A DNA stretch of 64,000 bases. Origin: Dissophora ornata (Eukaryota; Mortierellomycota; Mortierellomycetes; Mortierellales; Mortierellaceae). The notes under the pieces were generated by a model. That model did no database searches. It was not told where the DNA came from and saw only the letters and a program-made list of their open reading frames with translations. Below, piece after piece: positions 10,967 through 21,400 of the stretch (the first letter of the stretch is position 1; each line of letters opens with the position of its first letter). Both the position numbers and the translations under genes were made by a program. The stretch lies in assembly GCA_025201705.1 (NCBI GenBank), contig MU616583.1, positions 1-64,000 on the forward strand. Reading direction: 5' to 3'.

Positions 10967-11240
10967 GAAGTGTGGCATACTGTGGCGGGTGTGCTGGCCT
11001 CTCTACCCTGCGATATGATCAAAACGCGAGTTCAAACTGAGCAACGACTGTAACTGACAAACGCATCCGGGATCAAACTGCCACTGCTGTCGTAAAAATG
11101 GATGGATGTATTCAAGGAAAATCTTGGAGGGTCCAATGGCGTTCTTCTCCGTGCTATCCCCGGAGGTGCACTCAACTTTCTTATCTTTGATTCCGTGAGA
11201 TCTAAGGGTCTCAAGGAAGGTTGTCCCAGTGTCAGAGTGT
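10967..11240 (+). pseudogene. Relic of a mitochondrial carrier (SLC25) gene, third repeat only
   Basis: The first part (10967-11053) reads HTVAGVLASLPCDMIKTRVQ and then hits TAA. It contains the carrier signature P-x-D-x-x-K-x-R-x-Q (Pro codon at 11006). A second segment in another frame (11099-11225) reads GVLLRAIPGGALNFLIFDS, which matches the last transmembrane helix of carriers (R-x-I-P-x-x-A-x-x-F). Together they are the third of the three carrier repeats. Only 270 nt separate this from the ATPase stop, so repeats one and two cannot be present upstream. The two pieces might be joined by a very short intron, but with no start codon and no room for the rest this is best read as a truncated duplicate. 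Confidence 0.7.
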
Positions 11241-12150
11241 CTGTGCAGGCAGAGAGGATAGGGGATGCTGAAGACGCTTTTCCATCTGAACAAACAGGTC
11301 CAAGAAATAGCAACAGAAGATGACTGGCCGGCCTCAATATGCTCGAGACGGACGACCACCCAGACCAGGAGGTGGCGCTGATTATGGCAGTGCAGTCAAC
11401 CCTCTTCCAGGCAAGGACCATCTTCCTCGACGTCAAAGGCGCAAGCAAAGATGATGGACCTGAGCAATTGCCACCAATTTTGATGCAGCAGGAGAATTAG
11501 ACGACTAGAGAATAAACAGAGATAGAGAGATAGAGACCATATAATTTACGAATAGACCTGATAACCATTCGTAAGCCTGCCCGACGCTGTGAGTGTGCGC
11601 TCGTCTCAGCCAGCCTTGCGTACCAATGTAATACATTCAGGCAGACATGTGTATACTGAAAGCTCATTTTCATTATTTAGGCTGGCCCGAGCGCAGAGTG
11701 AAAAACTTTATGCTGGTCGTGAGAGAGGAGTGATCATGCTTCGATGGCTGGGCTGCACATGAGCCGTGGTCGCGTCTCCTTTTCTCGCTTCTCCTTGTTT
11801 GAACCATTGGTCATCAGCAATCCTCCTCTCCCTCCTCCACACTCTCCTCGAACTGCCACAGGGCCAAGCAGCTGGAGCAAGGTAATGTAACAAACAATGC
11901 ACAGACTAGCCCTAGCAGGCCAAAGGGCTGACACCCTCGCTTCGATTGCAAAGCACACTTCAAAGTGCCGTCCGGTCCTCACGGCATTCACCTCATTCGT
12001 TTCATTCCTTGTCATTCCCAACATTCCCAACATTCACCCATCCCACTTCCACATCCTAAACGTCGTAACTACAGTTGACAGCGCAGTCTAATCGAATATC
12101 ATCCACCCACATCCTCATCCTCCTCTTCGCGCGTAGCAGTCAGACACGAC

Positions 12151-13968
12151 ATGACTCAAGAGGAACCAGCCCCAACAAGCACAAGCGCGGGCTCTACCGC
12201 AATTCCACAAATCCCTCCCACGGTCGAGAATCTTAAGAACTCGAGGAAGACGGGCACTTCCTACCGTCACACGTTCCCTGTTCATACAAAAAGTGCTCCA
12301 AGTCCCTTGTCCAAGGAGGCGCCGCCGGAGAGCTACAGAGGATTCGTGAATCTCGGCAGTAGGTGCCTGGCCAATGGCCCCATCCTTTCTGGCGCAAGTT
12401 GAACTTGCCATTGATCTGATTGTATCACGCCTTTTTGGATGCATTTTGTGATAACCATACTTTTTTTATTGTCCGCTTGTCCGCGCTTTAGTGCTCTTGC
12501 TGTTTGGCAACAACATCCGTCTTATCATCGAAAACTATCAAAAGTACGGCATCCTCATCTCCCTCCCCGGATCCAAGGTTTCTGGAGACGATTGGCTATT
12601 GACGGCCCTTGCGCACACACTGTTGCCTCTGAATGTCCTCCTGGCCTTTCAATTGGAACGCTGGGCCAAGAAATCGGCTGTTGGCCTCCGCAAACGCCTA
12701 GCTGATGCTTCTTCCAACTCGGTCAGCTCTTCCGGCGAGGACAAGGATCCAAAGCAGCGCCTCGAGGAGGCACGTAGCGCCGAAGCCATAGCAAAGGCCT
12801 ATCAGAAAATGTTTGGGTGGCTACATGCACTCAACGTCATGCTGATACTTCTTTGGCCATCGTACATGTCCTATTACATGATTTTCCATCCATTTTTGTC
12901 AATGACTTGTATGATCAATGGCACCATCCAGTTCTTCAAGATGACATCCTTTGCGCTTGTCCACCAAGACTTGCGAGCCGCCTATATTTTTGACCAACCT
13001 ACCGACACGTTCCACCATCTGATCAAGGTGCATGACACGTCCTCTGGCAAACACGGTGTTCGGGTCCAGCACGAAATTTATCAGTACGATGTCCAGTACC
13101 CCGACAATGTTACTTTTATGAACGTTGCCTACTTCTGGCTGGCGCCAACTCTGTGCTATCAACCTTCATACCCTCGGACAACGGTCTTTCGAAAGTCATT
13201 CTTTATCAAGCGTGTCTCGGAGGTTTTGACTTGCTTCGGGATGATGTACTTTTTGATTGAGCAGTATGCAACCCCCACGCTTCAAAATTCGGTTCGGGCA
13301 GTGGACCAGCTGGCCTTTGGCACGATGCTGGAGCGAGTTTTGAAGCTGAGCACAACCAGCGTGCTCATCTGGCTGCTGATGTTCTATACCTTTTTCCACG
13401 CAACATTTAATGCCTTGGCGGAGGTAAGAAGAGAGCGGGTTGGCTGTTTATTTGTCAACATATCAAAGTCAGATTGCTGCTTATTGCTCACGCTATGATT
13501 TTTTTTTTAAAATGCTTGGAATAGATACTATATTTTGGCGATCGATGCTTCTACCTTGCCTGGTGGAACGCGGGATCGGTGGCGATGTACTGGCGATTGT
13601 GGAACAAGCCGATCTACACATTCTTCAAGCGCCATGTATATCTACCGATGGTAACCTCGGGCGTGTCCTCGCAGAGTGCGATGCTTACTATCTTTACGAT
13701 CTCTGCAATCATGCACGAGATTGTGATTGGGCTTCCAACACATATGATCTACGGATATGCGTTTGCAGGGATGTTCTTCCAGATCCCACTCATTGCGTTG
13801 ACAAGACCGCTGGAGAAGTGGCGAGGAACGGGCACAGGACTGGGGAACATGATCTTTTGGGTGTCGTTCACGATCCTGGGTCAGCCGGCTTGTGCACTGT
13901 TGTATTACTACCACTGGACCAAGCGCCACATCGACGACCCAACAAGCATGCCCTTGGCGAGCGGCTGA
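12151..13968 (+). CDS. DGA1-type (DGAT1 family): DGAT1-like diacylglycerol O-acyltransferase (MBOAT)
   Basis: An ER-membrane acyltransferase predicted to esterify diacylglycerol with acyl-CoA to form triacylglycerol; sterol acyltransferase is the main alternative. Exons are 12151-12358, 12492-13423 and 13525-13968, phases 1 and 0, giving 527 aa, close to the usual DGAT1 length. Residues 1-69 are hydrophilic. Membrane segments follow from LLLFGNNIRLII onward. The MBOAT landmarks are an FGDR block followed by FYLAWWN (residues 389-395), YWRLWN, and the catalytic-type histidine in AIMHEIVIG (His444). The family acyl-CoA motif is FYxDWWN; here the Asp position is Ala (FYLAWWN), which is unusual. 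The sequence around it (YWRLWNKP, RHVY) favours DGAT1 over ACAT. The gene lies 459 nt upstream of SAR1 on the same strand. Confidence 0.88.
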
Positions 13969-14427
13969 TGATAAGCATGATGCTTTTGTTTACCTCAATA
14001 AAGAAAATCAAGGCGGGTTTGCGATTACAGTTCGGATTATCATCTGCAGCATGTCTGCCCGCGCACGCTTGTCTACATGCAGGGCCACAGTCGGTGGATG
14101 CTTACATCGGCGGTCCGTCGGCACTCGCTGGATATGAGCAGCACATGCCAATGTGTGAGTGCGGAGGGGGTGATAATGCTATCCCAAGCCAAGGATACAC
14201 GTGATTGCGGCAGCGAGCAGGCGAAAGGGAAATCGAGAAATGAACTCCGGGCTGTCACGTAATAACACAATAAATAATGCAGACACGGCTGCAAGGCTGC
14301 CCTGTGCTGTGTGTGTGTGGTGGTGTGTGGTCCCTTTTTATTCGTTGGTTTGGCCGATTGCGCCTCTCTCCCCATCCTCCCTCTTTCTCTTTCTCCTTCA
14401 TCACATTCACATTCACAGCAGCACATC
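13969..14427. other. Promoter region of SAR1
   Basis: No gene seen. The last 90 nt are strongly pyrimidine-rich, as in leaders of highly expressed fungal genes. Confidence 0.5.
13997..14002 (+). terminator. Poly(A) signal AATAAA of the DGAT1-like gene
   Basis: AATAAA lies 29 nt after the stop codon. Confidence 0.5.
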
Positions 14428-16133
14428 ATGTTCATTATCGACTGGTTCCGTGATGTCTTGTCCAGCCTGGGTGAGTACCTCCCCTCGTCGCCGCAGCATG
14501 CTCTCGCGCTCACCCGCAGCCGCGCTCCTGGCTCTGTCTCATCACCATTCCACCATGGCCACCATCACCCAACAAACAATTGCCTGTGCCAGAGCCTTCC
14601 ATTCCTCGGTTGGGAAGACATGCATCGTGTCTATCCCCCTCCCTCCCTGCAGTCGTGTGTCTCAGGGGTGGTGATGCCATCGTCTCATTAGAGTGGCACA
14701 AATAATATGATGACCAATCGCAATAGACAGACAGCACCATGTCCTTCCCCCAAAACACAGGATCCGCCCACCGTGTAATTTTTACCATACTTGGATCGGC
14801 TTTGAGGGTATTTGGGTCGTCACTTTTCCCTCGGATGGGAATGCATGGGCCATCCGATGAGTGGCTCTAGTTTCCACAAAAGAGCCATGTTGAAAACAGG
14901 CGTGGTTTTCGATAGTTGCCCTCCATCCCTCCATGGACAAACGACACATGCTGACATTCCAAACAGAACAAAAGGACTTTTTGAATCCTCCAAAAAAAAG
15001 GGAGAAAGGAAAAAAAAAATTAACCCACATCTCTATCTCTCTCTCTCGCCCACATTAGGTCTGTTCAACAAGAACGCCAAGATCCTTTTCCTCGGCCTCG
15101 ACAATGCCGGAAAGACCACTCTGCTCCACATGTTGAAGAACGACCGCTTGGCCACTCTTCAGCCTACTCTTCACCCTAGTAAGCACGCACGCACAATGGA
15201 CGATCTGAAAATCATCTGCGGGATACGTGGCGTGACAGCGTGATTAGCAAGCGGTACTGACGAACCCTTTATTGGGAAATATTCTTTCAAACTAGCCTCT
15301 GAAGAACTTTCTATCGCCAACGTCAAGTTCACAACCTTTGATCTCGGAGGACATCAACAAGGTATATGTCATACGTGTTTTGTGACGGATCGGCATGCAT
15401 CGTGGAAAGAATAGGAATCAAGGAGTGGCCTAAACTGTGGAATCCGCCATCGAATATGTGTCCTCAATCCTGTTGGAAAGGAAGCAGAAAGCGGATGCAT
15501 CACGGATATATCATCGGGCGTCACTCTGAGACATTAACACGCTTCCTGTCTTGTTGCCCTAGCCCGCCGTATCTGGAAGGACTACTTTGCCGAGGTCAAC
15601 GGTATTGTCTTCTTGGTCGATACTCAGGATCACCAGCGCTTCTTTGAGTCCAAGGCCGAGTTGGATGTAAGGCCACGTCCACGAAAACCTGTTGTTGCCT
15701 GAATAATTTATCCGCACTTGCCCGCATGGGATGGACATTCGCTCATCATGTTCTCTGTATTTTTTTTCCGCATATGATTATGCTGTAAATAGGCCCTCCT
15801 TGCCATCCAGCAGTTGGAGCGTGTTCCTTTCTTGGTTCTCGGAAACAAGATCGATGCCCCCGGCGCTGTCTCTGAGGAGGAGCTCCGCTCTGTTCTCGGA
15901 TTGATCCAGACCACTGGCAAGGGCAAGGTCCCATTGAAGGACATGCGCCCCATTGAGGTTTTCATGTGCTCGGTGGTCATGAAGCAGGGATACGGCGATG
16001 GTACGTCCTGGAGCAATGTGTGCTTTTGCTTTGCGTGAAAGGATTCTGTTGTTGCAATACCTTGGCTGACTCTGTCTCTTTGTTTCTTCTTCACTTGCAA
16101 TTAGGTTTCCTCTGGATGTCGCAGTACATTTAA
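14428..16133 (+). CDS. SAR1: Small GTPase Sar1 (COPII coat assembly)
   Basis: Sar1 nucleates COPII vesicle formation at the endoplasmic reticulum; on GTP binding its N-terminal amphipathic helix enters the membrane and recruits Sec23/24. Exons are 14428-14470, 15059-15178, 15296-15361, 15563-15666, 15793-16000 and 16105-16133. All phases close, giving 189 aa, the standard family length. Visible motifs: N-terminal helix [15 protein letters not shown]-loop GLDNAGKTT, switch I threonine in LHPTSEE, switch II DLGGHQQARR, NKID guanine-specificity motif, and the C-terminal MSQYI typical of Sar1. The first intron (14471-15058) is 588 nt, far longer than the others, and may hold regulatory sequence. 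Confidence 0.98.
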
Positions 16134-16281
16134 GCGAGAAGTAGAAGCAGAATGAGTGTGGTAGTTGGTGGTAGTGGTGGCGGAAGCAGTCTAGTCGTTT
16201 TCCTAGTGTTGTAATACATTTTTTTTTCATTTTCAATTTTTATCATTCATTCATTCATTCTTTATTTTTGCATCATTCAAC

Positions 16282-18328
16282 ATGGCTGCCGAGGCACGCT
16301 TGGCAAACACGTCCATCACTGAACTCGACCCTTCACTCACCAAGGATGTTCTTTACAAACGACTAATCGATATTCTGAATAAAAATGACATGTATGTCAG
16401 CCAGGTCATTCCAGTCGACAACTTGGAATGCGAACGAAAAAAATTTAAAAAAAAAAACGCGAATCAAGGTGACTGAGCAAGGACCCGATCGTCTTTTTGT
16501 GCATTTGCATCAACATCTGCAAAAAAAAAAATAAAAAAAAAAAATAGAGACGAGTTTGGGTTCCTACCGTTCCTACCAGATACTGAAGACACGCTACCCA
16601 GCAGTGGCAACAATGGGCTTGCTTTGTACCCTTTCGTTGTTCAGGAACATGGGACGAAACTAGGAATCCCGGTCTTTTGCTGGGTCCCGCTCCTGGATGC
16701 TTCGAACGCCGTCCTGAAGACTGCTTTGAAGTTGACTGGGGAGGGCGAGGAAGGTGGATCGACTGTGACGTCGTCGTTGGGATGGTGGGTTGATCCAGGT
16801 AACTTGATCGCTGTTGGAGAGAGACCCACAGCGACACAGCGACGCGTTTCATCTATCTCTGCTCCGGGAACTGAACACAAAAATGTGTATACAATTCTTA
16901 GAAAAGCGCCGCCAAGTGACCGAGTCCAGTTCGTGTTTGATGATCCTCTGTCCCGACTCTTTCACGGCTATGAATGCTCGGTAAGTCAAACTGTTCGTCA
17001 TATGGGGCATTGTTGCATGGTGTTGTTTCCCCCCTCTTCCCAAAAAAAACCCCCCCCAATCCAACTTTTTGTTTCTTTCTGCAGGAAACGTCTGGTACAG
17101 GAGGGAGTGCTCGATCCACAAAAGGAACTGCAGTTCTTGGATATGGTCCTCACTTTCCCCCGGAACTGCAAAAGCTCCGGTGCATGGCATCACAGGTACG
17201 TGTCTTTCGATCACCCCCCCCATCCTCCTCTGCCTCCTTGTAGCATATTTTTTTAGTCTGCTCAACTCCTTCCTTTTAATCCCTGGTCTTAGAAAATGGC
17301 TGCTATGTTACATGTACAAGGACCATGCGACGAAACCCTTGGACCCTTCCATAATCGAACAACAGCTCAAAATCTGTCACTTGGCCGCGGAGCGATACCC
17401 AAAGTGTTATTACGCCTGGACAATGCGACACTGGCTCATCGAGCAACTCGGCCGTCATTGGTGGATCGCAAGCCTCAGTATCACCAACACCCAGACCCAG
17501 ATCCAAGCACAGGCACAGGCACAGGCACAGACACAAAACGATCGCCCATCGCTGCTTGGTCCGCTACAGGAAGAGTTTGAGAGGATGAAAATTCATATGC
17601 AGAGAAACGTATCAGATCATTCGACACAACAGCATTTACAGCAATGTATGATTCAGTTGAGCGGAAAGTGGATTGTGCAGCGGGTAACGGAGCCACTAGA
17701 AGGATCTTCACAGCTTCAAAACGGATCTATTCCTCTCACGTCTACATCCGTGCCAGGATCGCAGGAAGTTGTGCTGCAATGGACAAGAAGTGAACTAGCT
17801 GCTAGGCGGCAGAGGAGGGACGAATGGTGCAAGGCACGCGAGAACGAGGCTAGAGAACAACCAACTGTTTACAGGAGTTCTATTAAGAGCATTTTGCCCG
17901 CTGCTACATTCGACAAGGACGAAGGTGCCACTCCCTTAGGTGAGGATGAAGATAATACGCGGGCCAGTTTCCCGTGGGTGGCCAAGCTGTGGATATCGGA
18001 GCTGGCACGAACTCGAGATTTGATCACGACGTATCCTGGACACGAGTCCCTATGGTACCATTTGCGGTTCGTGTACTATGGATTACGATGGCTGGACTGT
18101 GAGATCGACTTTGATGATTCCCGGAATACCATGGAAGCAGCATCCAAAAAAGAAGACGAGCGACAGACTCTATTTGTTTCCCCCGCGTCGGAGAAAAGAT
18201 TTGTTGAGCAGCTTTTATTGCATGACACACCATGCCTGGGTGAAGAGGATCAAGAAAAACAGAGGGAATGGGCAGACAGACACCTGGTGTGGGTAGATCG
18301 CCTCGAGGCAGCAGTTGGTGCACAATAA
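16282..18328 (+). CDS. Protein prenyltransferase alpha-subunit-repeat protein (PTAR1-like)
   Basis: PTAR1 proteins resemble the alpha subunit of protein prenyltransferases; animal PTAR1 is linked to Golgi Rab prenylation. Exons are 16282-16391, 16548-16798, 16902-16980, 17085-17195 and 17293-18328 (528 aa). The model was chosen because it restores PTAR1 landmarks: DIDEFGFLP at the exon 1/2 junction, LCPDSFTAMNARKRL across exons 3/4, and WHHRKW across exons 4/5. Intron 2 (16799-16901) changes the reading frame; leaving it in gives a longer but wrong frame with no family match. Prenyltransferase-type repeats follow, for example AAERYPKCYYAWTMRHW. A Gln/Ala dipeptide run (residues near 260) comes from a CAGGCA hexamer repeat at 17505-17532. 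The start is 148 nt after the SAR1 stop. Confidence 0.85.
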
Positions 18329-18394
18329 ACCCGCATTGATTAGCTTGCAATGCGGACTATGCTATGACAATAATATGTGCTCAATGCCTATTTT

Positions 18395-18400
18395 TTTATT
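18395..18400 (-). terminator. Poly(A) signal of TFC4 (minus strand)
   Basis: TTTATT on the plus strand gives AATAAA on the minus strand, 7 nt beyond the TFC4 stop. It lies between the two convergent stop codons. Confidence 0.45.
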
Positions 18401-18406
18401 TTTTTT

Positions 18407-21400
18407 TTAAAATGTACAATATTTGTGGATCAAGAGTTGTGCTTCGCCCATCGCGCCGCTGCTCATGTAAATCCTCGAAAGATTAAATGCTGCTTCGCTC
18501 TTCAAGTCTGTCGGATCTTCATCGTCGAATCCTTGCAACTGTGCCTTCGAGAACGGAGGTCCTCCCGTCATACTTGATCCTCTGTCCACATCTTCTTCCT
18601 CATCCTCGCTTAATTCATCTTCCTCCATCTCAAAATCCGCTTCCTCTTCCTCTTCCTCTTCTTCCTGGTCATTCTGATTGCCTCCAGCCTGAGCCTCAGC
18701 ACGTTTAGCGTCGTTGAGCTCCCGGGCCTCCTGGGCACGCTTCATCTTTTCCTCCAATACTCGGGTCCGCCTCTCCGCGCGCGCCTTTCTTCTCGTATCC
18801 TTATCCGTCTCCTCCTGCTTCTTTCGTAATGCCTCTTGTTGACGCTCTACATCACGCCATGATGGCAGCTCGAGGACTCTCCGGTAGTGGATGATAGCCA
18901 AGTGGTTCTGGCCGAGCTGCTGGAATGCTCGCGCCATGTTATACTCTGCCTCTTGACGGCACTGAGTCAGTGGCGGGTCGTTATTTTCCAAAAGCGGTGC
19001 TGACGATGAGGAGGAAGAATCCTCCGTTGCCAAATTCGAGGTCGAGTTTGATTTCGATCTTGAAGCCTCTGAAGCTGATACTACTGGGGAAACCGCCGCC
19101 GCCGCCGATGCAGGCGAGGATAACGTGGGCAATTCGGAAGCCGTTGCTTGTTCGTCAGTTGTTGGAATAGCGGTTGAAGAAATTGCATCCATCGATGTCT
19201 TGGCGGCCCGGGCCCTCCAATCAACATTCTCTCCAACGACCCCAATGATCGAGTGCACAGGACCGATGGGCGGCGGGTATGGCGCCTTGCCCTTAACTTT
19301 GTTTTCTTTTTCACGTTCATTGAACGCTAACGCGCCATAGCCAACACTCCGGAGACGATAGTAGTTTTGGAGAAAGGTCAATCCCTGCGCCAGAGTCACC
19401 TGTCGATTGTGGGTCGTTCGCTGCATCGCCAAGTTCATAAACTGGATCGACAGGTAAAACTGGATCATGGGGTTGTAAGGAGCATAATCCATACATTCGA
19501 CAAATTGAGCTGCACGTTTCATTAAGGAACAAAGAAACCCACGCAAACAAGTTAGCGAACAAGACCTTACATCTGCATCAATATCGGCGATTAATCAAGA
19601 CGCCAACTCACCAGCACTGCCGACATGGGTCCTTGATTGAGCCAGGACATGTCCCAAGAACATGACCAAAGCGATGTGGAAGCTTGGGTGGACTTCCTTA
19701 GTGTAATTCCGGGGTCTCGGGACGTTCTCGTGAGGTGTGTTTAGGGCTTTCTTCGCGTGTTGGAGGCGAGACGCATTAATGCGTCTCACATCATCGTTGT
19801 CGATATCATCATCGTCGTCGTCGTCGTCGTCATCATCGTCATCGTTGTCTCCACGATGTCCCGACTTTCCGAATACTCTGGATCGAGATCCCGGATAACT
19901 AAGACCGCCACGCTCCCATTCGGTCTCGGCATCATCGTCCGACTCATGATCCTTGCTTTCCTCGTCCTCAGTCTTGTAGAGATCATCATCGACATCAAAC
20001 TCATCCTCGTCGTCAAAGTTTTCGTTCCGGTCATCATCATCCTCGTCATCCTGAGTCCCCTCGGCGTTTTCATCTTCCAATCGCCTCTTTTTGCGTCGCG
20101 CCATGACTGAAGCTGTTGGTCCTGCAACTTCTTCCGCTTCAACATCTTGCGATTCTCCAGGACCCGCATTTTCATTCGCAGCTGCAAACTCGCCATTGCT
20201 CTTCTTGGACGCAGATAGTGAAGTTCGACTATCTTCATTATCACGCTCCGCAAATGAGACTTTTGAACCTGGTATCCGAGAACTGATATCATCAGCACTG
20301 GCCCCGTCCTTCGATACTGGCACGGCATTGGTGAATGATACTTCGGACGCAACAGACCTTGCTGTTAGTGGAGAGATCCTTGTCTTCGCCACCGCAGGAC
20401 TTGCTTTCCATAGCTCTGGATTCTGCGTAACATCTTCGCTCGACTGTTTTGTTGCCGTCGCGTCATGGCCTGGGTTCTGTTGCACAACTGGCTGTACCAC
20501 ACCAAGGACAGATCTCCAGGGAAACGAGACAGGCTTCTCCTGAGCGGTTGGCATACTGTCGCTTTTAAGCCTCTTGTTGGACGTTGCCAGAGACAGTGGC
20601 ATGGTCTGGAACCGCTTGTTGGGTCCTCGCCTTATGGGCCGTACTGGAGTCCTCCGGAATGACTTGTGGGACTTGCGCATCCTATGCTGCGTGCCTTTAC
20701 CAATGGCCTTGCGCATCCTCTCGATGTGTCTTCGCAGATACTTGTAGGTGACATTCTGGACCCAAACGAAGAACTTTTGGTGGTTGCGGGGCCCTGTAGT
20801 ATAGATGGCTTGGTAGATCTTGAGGGGAAAGGGACGAGTGCCACCAAAGTTGGCTAGCCAACGCCCCGCATTTAGAATAGCGCCATGGTCGCCAACCCAC
20901 ATGGCACAGGAAAGCAGTACAAGCATAATGCCAGACCGGCGACGGGGGACCGAGTAGCAGACGTTTGAGCTGAACATGACCATTAACAACTCTGCCGCCT
21001 CGGCGTAACGATCTTCGAACGTTAGATAGACTGCCTGACGGATCATGAGCAAATACCAGGTATCAAATGAGACCTCTTTGTATGACGTCGGAGGAGCCAT
21101 GCCGGTATTCTCAAGAACATCTTCAGCAGGTGTCCTCTGGGGCGCAATTCCCATTGCTCTAGCCAGACGCTCCGACATCTCTGTGACATGCTCGGAGAGG
21201 ACGGTATCAACATCGGCCGCGTAACGCCTATACCTCCATGTCCGGGACTCGATACCCATATACGGTTTGTTCTTCTCTTTCGGGAAGAATCCACGATTGC
21301 TCCTGAAAACGTTGATAAGCTCCCTGGCAGCTTGGATATATTGGGTTCTGTCATCACGAGTTGCCATCACGGCCTCACGCTTATTATCCCATACCCTTGA

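Larger units (their letters stand above)
10698..12150. other. Intergenic region between the ATPase and DGAT1 genes
   Basis: Apart from the carrier relic and the 16-bp duplication, nothing is firmly supported. A 44-codon open frame (11321-11455) encodes a Pro/Arg/Gly-rich peptide of unknown reality. The DGAT1 promoter lies in roughly the last 300 nt. Confidence 0.5.

Noticed and set aside
11321..11455. 44-codon frame encoding a Pro/Arg/Gly-rich peptide
   Set aside because: Too short, no conserved pattern, and it overlaps the area of the carrier relic.
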